Source of the DNA: a virus
IMG/VR virus record: IMGVR_UViG_3300006920_000138
Span: 1-32,496 of that record
DNA: 32,496 bases
Reading direction: 5' to 3' (one strand)
This document shows, piece after piece, positions 27,784 through 32,496 of this stretch; position 1 is the first letter of the stretch; each line of letters begins with the position of its first letter. The translations under genes were made by a program, and so were the position numbers. A model generated the notes under the pieces. It had not been told where the DNA came from and made no database searches. It saw nothing but the letters and a program-made list of their open reading frames with translations.

Positions 27784-29169
27784 TCACATCTGCTCAACGT
27801 ATCGTGCGGCAAACGCTAACGGGTCTTCGTCTTGGTTCACCGTAGTTGGTGTCGTTATATCCGCTTCGTTCTCGTCGACTGGTTCGTCGAACATGTTACC
27901 TTCTTCGAGCGATTCGAGTTCGTCAAGTTCCGCTTCGTCGTACTGGTATTCTTCGGCCGCTTGTAACTCGCGCATGATTTGCGACTTCTGAACGATGCCA
28001 GCTTCGAGATACTGCATGTGCTTCTGCGCGCGTAACTGTTCGGCTTGAGCGTTCTCTAAGTCGTTCGGTAATGACAACGGATTCCACACATAATCGTAAT
28101 CGTCTGGAAAATAACCTAACGCGCTACGAACTAACACTTCATCAATCGTACGCATCGGTTCGGCTAAATACGAACGTTGACCAGCACGTATCGAGTTGTT
28201 GTAATTACGGTCATCACCTTCACCCGTGGCGTTCATACCCTTAGCGCTAGTACCGAACATGCGCGTGACGGGAATATCAGCCGCGCCGCTAATCCACGTC
28301 ATGAACTGTTCAATCACCGGAGCGACACCTGACAAATTGAGCGTCATGCGGTTGAACACTTCTTCCTTGTCGAGTAACGCCATGTTGATGTTGGATTTCA
28401 TCATGCTAAACAATTCGTAACGTTTAACAATCATGTCGTCTTGGTCGGTGCTTAGCTCATCGGTCAACCCTTCACGGTTGATAATGTCGATGTTCGCTTC
28501 TTGCATTAACTCGGCGATGCCGTTTTTGGCCGCGACCATATCGGTAATGTCTTCCAAACATTTACGTAAAACCGAATCGCCCCATCCCTGAGTTTGCGCC
28601 ATGTAACGAAGCGGTAAACGCTCACCGCTGAATCGTGCAAAGTGCGAATGATGGATTTGCATCGACCCGCCACGAACTGTGTATTGTTCTGGTTTCAGGT
28701 AATTCGATGCGAGTACGTCCCACGTGTTAATCGTTTGGGCTTGCATGTCCCAACGGTCAAGAACGAGCAATCGTTTAAGCGATCCCTTCTTGATACGACC
28801 AACGTTTAACGGCTTCGTTAAGTCTTGATCCGTTATCATCAGCACGCCGCCGCCGCCATACAATCGACCCCACGTAACGCCCTCTTGAACGACGTTAGGT
28901 AACAGTAATTGCTGCTCAAGCGCTTGGATTTCTTCCGCGCCGTCACACTTAATTCGACGCCATTCGCGCGTCATATCCTCGGCGGGGATGTCGCATATTT
29001 TACGCGCTATCCAATTGGACTGATAACAATTATCGAGACTAGCATAGTCGTTCAGTAACGCGGGTAACCATTCGTTATACGACCGCTTAGATTTAGCCGT
29101 ACCGAGCCCGGTCATCACATTGGTGAGTCCGTCAAGGTTTGTTAATACTGGTGGTTTAAGGTCTGTCAT
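27784..29169 (-). CDS. Portal protein (DUF1073 type)
   Basis: This 461-residue protein matches DUF1073 portals. Features are N-terminal NEWLPALLNDYASLDNCYQSNWIARKICDIPAEDMTREWRRI, then GVTWGRLYGGGGVLMIT, and TWISGAADIPVTRMFGTSAKGMNATGEGDDRNYNNSI near residues 290-325. The acidic C-terminus is usual for this family. The dodecameric ring is the DNA gate and the seat of the terminase. It follows terL by 10 bases. Confidence 0.92.
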   Translation of the reverse strand: MTDLKPPVLTNLDGLTNVMTGLGTAKSKRSYNEWLPALLNDYASLDNCYQSNWIARKICDIPAEDMTREWRRIKCDGAEEIQALEQQLLLPNVVQEGVTWGRLYGGGGVLMITDQDLTKPLNVGRIKKGSLKRLLVLDRWDMQAQTINTWDVLASNYLKPEQYTVRGGSMQIHHSHFARFSGERLPLRYMAQTQGWGDSVLRKCLEDITDMVAAKNGIAELMQEANIDIINREGLTDELSTDQDDMIVKRYELFSMMKSNINMALLDKEEVFNRMTLNLSGVAPVIEQFMTWISGAADIPVTRMFGTSAKGMNATGEGDDRNYNNSIRAGQRSYLAEPMRTIDEVLVRSALGYFPDDYDYVWNPLSLPNDLENAQAEQLRAQKHMQYLEAGIVQKSQIMRELQAAEEYQYDEAELDELESLEEGNMFDEPVDENEADITTPTTVNQDEDPLAFAARYVEQM

Positions 29170-29179
29170 TTGGTCACAC

Positions 29180-30580
29180 CTATAAATATTCTTTAAGATT
29201 ACGGCGGGCTAACATGCCTGTACTGTTCGCTATGATAAACGAATCGGCTATGTTTGGCGATTCTATTTCTCGTTTAGCTAGGTCTTTCTTAGATTCGACC
29301 TTGACTTTACCTGCGTTATCGAAGTCTCGTTTAGGTGTGGACAGTTCGTCAACGATCGCGTCGAGCAGTTTCGGATTGATGTCTTCACTCGAAAAACTAA
29401 CCATATCCGAGGCAGGGAATTGCTTACCCTTCGTTACGGCCAGGTATGTGTTACGGAAACGGTCAGCTAGCATCCACCACGTTTGAGCCTTGAGGTTACA
29501 GAAAAAATCCTCGTTGTTAATCTTCGACGTGCCGTACGGCTTTTTAGGGTTAACGACTTTGGCACCAGCGTTAAACTTGAAGTGTTTACGCCACGGTGGT
29601 GACATGTTATTCAAGTGAGCGCCAGTGCCGGCACCGACACCTATCGAGTCGTATCCGATTTGTCCAGCACCTATCGACACGGCGTGACCTCGAACGCGTC
29701 GAGCCGACTCGAACAGTTCGTCCTCACCACCTTTCCATTCGTCCAAATGAATGCACACCGAGCCGTCCATTCCAGTCGTCGCGTTCTTGTCGTCACCCGA
29801 GTCGGCAACGTCATAACCGATAGTCTTACCGCCTCGCCACAAGCCCGTGAGCGGAACAACTGTCAAGTGTGCGTCAATAGCTGCCATTATCCACGAACGT
29901 TTAATCACAACGCTGTCATCGTCTTCTAGGGGTATTCCTAGGTACACGTGCGCGGCGTGGTCGTAATCTTCCTCGAACTCAGCTTCAATGTCGTCGAGTG
30001 CCGATTGCGTGAGGAACGGGTTTTTATCGTAATTGATTTGTTGTACTAACGAACCCTTCGGAGGTGTACGAACCAAACGTTTGTACGCGTAGTCACTCAC
30101 TAAACGAGGGTTAAACGCGAACCACATTTCGGCGCCAGGGTTACGCATGATCGTAGGACGAACAACCGTGAACATATTTTCCGTAAGATTGTGTGCTTCT
30201 TCGAACCAAGCGACCGTCGCTCCCTCGAACGATTTAACCTCGTCAACGTTACGCGCTAGACCGTAAAACCTGAATAACGAACCGTTTGTTTTATGTTCTA
30301 TCGCGTCCGCGTAAACCTTGAAGTTAGCGTCGAGCCCAAAATAACTAATTTTATCTTTCAGCAACGTGTAAACCGAATCGGCTATTCGATTCTGGTACAT
30401 ACGTAAACACAAAAAACGCTCAGTTTGAAAGTTGGCGCGGGCTATGGCCACACCTGCCATGTCGTGAGACTTGGAAGACATACGACCGCCGTGAAGCGTT
30501 CGGAACCTCACTGGTGTTCCGTCGGGTAATTCACGAGTGCGCCAAAAATCACGCAAGTTGGGGTTAAGCGTCGGAACCAT
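29180..30580 (-). CDS. terL: Terminase large subunit
   Basis: The 466-residue packaging motor has an ATPase and a nuclease domain. The Walker A region is GGRMSSKS (residues 31-38), with Ser in place of the usual second Gly. Walker B is VAWFEEAH with Glu127/Glu128. The nuclease domain has GYDVADSGDDKNAT (Asp257, Asp260, Asp263) and a C-terminal DAIVDEL acid. This is the PBSX/T4-like type. It overlaps terS by 17 bases and is followed by the portal gene. Confidence 0.95.
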   Translation of the reverse strand: MVPTLNPNLRDFWRTRELPDGTPVRFRTLHGGRMSSKSHDMAGVAIARANFQTERFLCLRMYQNRIADSVYTLLKDKISYFGLDANFKVYADAIEHKTNGSLFRFYGLARNVDEVKSFEGATVAWFEEAHNLTENMFTVVRPTIMRNPGAEMWFAFNPRLVSDYAYKRLVRTPPKGSLVQQINYDKNPFLTQSALDDIEAEFEEDYDHAAHVYLGIPLEDDDSVVIKRSWIMAAIDAHLTVVPLTGLWRGGKTIGYDVADSGDDKNATTGMDGSVCIHLDEWKGGEDELFESARRVRGHAVSIGAGQIGYDSIGVGAGTGAHLNNMSPPWRKHFKFNAGAKVVNPKKPYGTSKINNEDFFCNLKAQTWWMLADRFRNTYLAVTKGKQFPASDMVSFSSEDINPKLLDAIVDELSTPKRDFDNAGKVKVESKKDLAKREIESPNIADSFIIANSTGMLARRNLKEYL

Positions 30581-30965
30581 AAAAATCTGCCAATGTTGTT
30601 CGTGTCGTTACGGTGCCCGATAATTCAATCAGTTGTTTGTCGAGTCCGAGTAATTTCGCTTTACCCATCGACGCACCGACCGCAGCGCTCGTTTGAGGTG
30701 TTTCGGCACCAAGCGCAATTTGTCGAGCTTCTTCGAGTTCACCGAGCAGATCGTCAACGGTCACACGATGTCGCAGTCGATGTTCTTCGCGTAAAGCGTC
30801 AATTCTCCCCGCTACGTCCCCGTCACGGATTAATTCGCTTGCTCGCTTACGTATGGTCGTATCTTTCATTTTCGACGCGTTGTAAGCGCCCCTGTACGCC
30901 TCAGCGTGATTGTTTAATTCCACAACAAGACGAGCAAACTTTTCTTTCTTTTCCGTCATTGCCAT
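30564..30965 (-). CDS. terS: Terminase small subunit
   Basis: This 133-residue helical protein (KKEKFARLVVELNNHAEAYRGAYNASKMKDTTIRKRASELIRDGDVAGRIDALREEH) fits the Terminase_2 small-subunit family. It has an N-terminal helix-turn-helix-like DNA-binding part and a helical core. It recognises the packaging start. ATG 30965 has no strong ribosome binding site, and a second ATG lies 6 bases in. It is the first gene of the packaging operon, downstream (minus strand) of the repeated element copy 2. Confidence 0.85.
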   Translation of the reverse strand: MAMTEKKEKFARLVVELNNHAEAYRGAYNASKMKDTTIRKRASELIRDGDVAGRIDALREEHRLRHRVTVDDLLGELEEARQIALGAETPQTSAAVGASMGKAKLLGLDKQLIELSGTVTTRTTLADFYGSDA

Positions 30966-31408
30966 TCTAGTTCAGCCCATTATCTAACATGCCGTCAATA
31001 ATGCCACAATTCACCCCATAACGCCACACATCGAGCAGTACCCCGAATCAAAACGACTCAGGTAATTTTGAAGGTACTAGAAGTAATTTAACAATCAATG
31101 ACTTAGCGTACTTACCTCTATACCTCTATCTTTTAATGTTGTAAGAATAATGAGTATGTATAATAAGAGAGTATAGTATATAGGGTATAATATATATACA
31201 TATACAATTAATATACAAGAATACTATAGGGAGTATCGAAAAAAGCGGGGTAACATGCCCGATCCTTTACAACCCGCGCCACGACTGCGTTTCAGCTACC
31301 ACCCGAGTTTTACCCCGAACTGAGAAACAGTGGTTATTACGTCATAATTGCCATTATAATAAAAAACTGATAAAATCCCGTATACTAACAAACAGCAACG
31401 AGGAACAC
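30966..31408. other. Divergent non-coding region with repeated element copy 2
   Basis: No gene is supported here. It holds a minus-strand AATTGTG..ATTGA motif (30995-31011) like that before the neck operon, the repeated element 31039-31252, and an unstructured stretch with TATAAT at 31355-31360 (weak -35) and TATACT at 31381-31386 that may drive the gene at 31409. The TTGAC-N6-GTCAA operator is absent. Confidence 0.65.
31039..31252. repeat. Structured repeated element, copy 2
   Basis: This is the partner of 18697-18901. The ends are TACCCCG (31039-31045) and CGGGGTA (31246-31252); in copy 1 the outermost pair is A-T, here T-A. The inner hairpin is GTATAT..GTATA-ATATA-TATAC..ATATAC, where copy 1 has GTATG/CATAC. 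AATACT-ATAGGG-AGTAT is kept at 31220-31236. The A/T-rich centre differs most. The two copies lie in the same orientation 12.3 kb apart, each upstream of a late minus operon. Confidence 0.75.
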
Positions 31409-32170
31409 ATGGGAAAGCTATTTAAAATCTCCACGGGAGGATTAGCACCACATCCCGACCTACGAAGCGTGTCCGCAAAGATACGTCACCGCTTTTATAT
31501 TGACTATAAAAAGTGCGAAATCTGTAATAGTAGCTCTACGCGATACACTAAAAGTGGAAAATGCATCATGTGTCAGCGATACAAAATTGAGCTAACGAGA
31601 CACTATTCACGCATTAATGACGACTCAATATCAATGTGGCCAAAGGGCGTACCAGAAGTATTTAACCACCCAATGTTGCTCGGTGAGGTTAAAGCGATGC
31701 GCGAACTAATACGTTCAAATGACGGTTACACATTACACTATGAACCATGTACGACACACGGACATGTGAGAGTATCGAGCAGCGACGGCACGCCATGTAT
31801 GCAATGTAAAACAGCGCTTAAACCACGTGAACAAGCTATCGCCGACGGCGACTCACAATACGTGTCTACAAGCCCGTGTCGCTCGTGTGGTGAGATAACG
31901 TTACGTAGCGTTGACGACAAGACATGCGAAGCGTGTGACTATACTCCAGGTAGCGCCGAACGTGCTGAACCCGAGAACGACGACCGCTCAACACCCGACT
32001 CGATTATGATGCATGCTAACCCAGACATGATCCTCAGTCGCGAAGATGCCCGCGCGTATGACATGAAAGTGTATCGCACTGGTCAGAAATGCAAACACGG
32101 ACACGACCATTGGCGCTACGTATCCACCGGTAATTGCATAACGTGTCTACGCACTAAGGACGGCGAGTGA
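31409..32170 (+). CDS. Protein with four tandem zinc knuckles (253 aa)
   Basis: GAGGA lies 6 bases before ATG. The protein contains four similar modules: Cys36/39/52/55; Cys114, His119, Cys130/133; Cys157/160/173/176; and Cys228, His232, Cys243/246. Each has ~10-13 residues between the ligand pairs, often ending (T/S)-x-(G/D)-x-C-x2-C. The last module, preceded by MILSREDARAYDMKVYRTGQ, is clearly related to the knuckles of the HNH protein at 23956 (MQIISRADAKAQ..RYFTGEP). There is no nuclease core. It may bind DNA or RNA and regulate. A small downstream gene overlaps its stop by one base. Confidence 0.75.
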   Translation: MGKLFKISTGGLAPHPDLRSVSAKIRHRFYIDYKKCEICNSSSTRYTKSGKCIMCQRYKIELTRHYSRINDDSISMWPKGVPEVFNHPMLLGEVKAMRELIRSNDGYTLHYEPCTTHGHVRVSSSDGTPCMQCKTALKPREQAIADGDSQYVSTSPCRSCGEITLRSVDDKTCEACDYTPGSAERAEPENDDRSTPDSIMMHANPDMILSREDARAYDMKVYRTGQKCKHGHDHWRYVSTGNCITCLRTKDGE

Positions 32171-32250
32171 TGTCAGACGTCAACGCGATACTGTTGGGTT
32201 TATTAGTTGGTACCACCATTTATTACATTTACGATAAATACTCTAAATAA
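32170..32250 (+). CDS. Tiny membrane peptide (26 aa)
   Basis: The ATG at 32170 overlaps the upstream TGA (TGATG), implying coupling. The product, MSDVNAILLGLLVGTTIYYIYDKYSK, is one membrane helix with a short polar tail. Small membrane peptides of this kind are frequent in phage early operons. Function unknown. Confidence 0.5.
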   Translation: MSDVNAILLGLLVGTTIYYIYDKYSK

Positions 32251-32257
32251 CGGACAA

Positions 32258-32281
32258 CAAAAAGCCCGCTCAACGGCGGGC
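32258..32281 (-). terminator. Intrinsic terminator for the right-edge minus genes
   Basis: On the minus strand GCCCGC pairs with GCGGGC (6-base loop) and is followed by TTTTTGTT. It lies after the 47-residue minus gene and between convergent stops at 32250 and 32287. The plus strand has only AATATTT, so it could also weakly serve the plus operon. Confidence 0.8.
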
Positions 32282-32286
32282 AATAT

Positions 32287-32430
32287 TTAACATGAACGTA
32301 TCGATATACGCCAACCGAACAGCTTGAATAATGGTTTACGACTACCACAGCGTTCTGAGTACATCACAATCCATTTAGGACTTTTAATCTGCACCCGCCC
32401 AATGTTCCAGCAATAACCGATCATCTTCAT
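32287..32430 (-). CDS. Small basic protein (47 aa)
   Basis: The ATG at 32430 overlaps the stop of the edge gene (TGATG), with GGGGAAG about 6 bases upstream. The product (MKMIGYCWNIGRVQIKSPKW...) is basic with many aromatic residues and a GWR near the end. An in-frame ATG at 32454 would overlap the previous gene. No family recognised. It ends before the terminator. Confidence 0.55.
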   Translation of the reverse strand: MKMIGYCWNIGRVQIKSPKWIVMYSERCGSRKPLFKLFGWRISIRSC

Positions 32431-32495
32431 CACATCTTCCCCTTTATCCATTCTTGTAATCGTATCAATCTGTCACGTGTATCGGTAGCAATACG
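32430..32495 (-). CDS. C-terminal end of a minus-strand gene running in from the right edge
   Basis: The frame RIATDTRDRLIRLQEWIKGKM ends at TGA 32432-32430 and is open to the window edge. It looks like the helical, charged end of a small protein. It overlaps the next gene's start by TGATG. Too little is visible to name it. Confidence 0.45.
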   Translation of the reverse strand, partial: RIATDTRDRLIRLQEWIKGKM

Positions 32496-32496
32496 A

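Overview
The window is part of the genome of a tailed bacteriophage (or prophage) with a contractile tail. It carries a sheath, tube, baseplate wedge and hub, spike and two tail fibres, together with terminase, portal and a DUF2184-type capsid protein. The gene order (small and large terminase, DUF1073 portal, Mu F-like head protein, DUF2213 protease, cement protein, DUF2184 capsid, DUF4054 connector, neck proteins, DUF3383 sheath, tube, chaperone, tape measure, Dit-like, plug, hub, spike, gp25, gpJ, DUF2612, fibres) is that of mid-sized myoviruses of Gram-negative hosts. Strong Shine-Dalgarno sites, sigma70-like promoters, an R21-like SAR endolysin and an HP1-like holin point to a proteobacterial, probably gammaproteobacterial, host. 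No integrase or repressor gene lies in the window, so lifestyle is not decided.

Layout. Positions 1-1296 (+) hold the end of a probable family B DNA polymerase and three small coupled genes. Positions 1293-2169 (-) are a membrane and holin block, followed by the endolysin (2236-2700, +) and a two-gene zinc-ribbon cassette (2769-3289, +). From 3327 to 30965 the minus strand is one long late region, read right to left: packaging, head, neck, tail, baseplate, fibres. At the far right (31409-32250, +) are a multi-zinc-knuckle protein and a tiny membrane peptide; at the edge are two short minus-strand genes.

The late region is interrupted by small plus-strand cassettes (13423-14512, 16822-17135, 19072-19737, 24994-25902, 26895-27745; 2769-3289 is of the same kind). 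Each has its own promoter containing, or overlapped by, the palindrome TTGAC-N6-GTCAA. Most are closed by a hairpin or terminator. Four of them have a divergent TATACT box facing the interrupted late gene; in three this box is an extended -10 (TGn-TATACT). I read this as one dispersed regulon of opposite-strand accessory genes under one DNA-binding regulator, with late transcription restarted after each cassette.

The most unusual objects are two ~205-bp non-coding elements (18697-18901 and 31039-31252). They are nearly identical in long blocks, lie in divergent intergenic regions upstream of the neck and terminase operons, and are bounded by a 7-bp inverted repeat whose end pair changes from A-T to T-A between copies. 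A second covarying hairpin lies inside. This looks like a conserved structured RNA or a DNA-structured element. A further odd region (9652-10281), between hub and spike genes, holds two tRNA-like genes with extra internal sequence (one with a possible CUA anticodon), a 20-codon ORF with a near-perfect ribosome binding site, and two diverged hairpin repeats.
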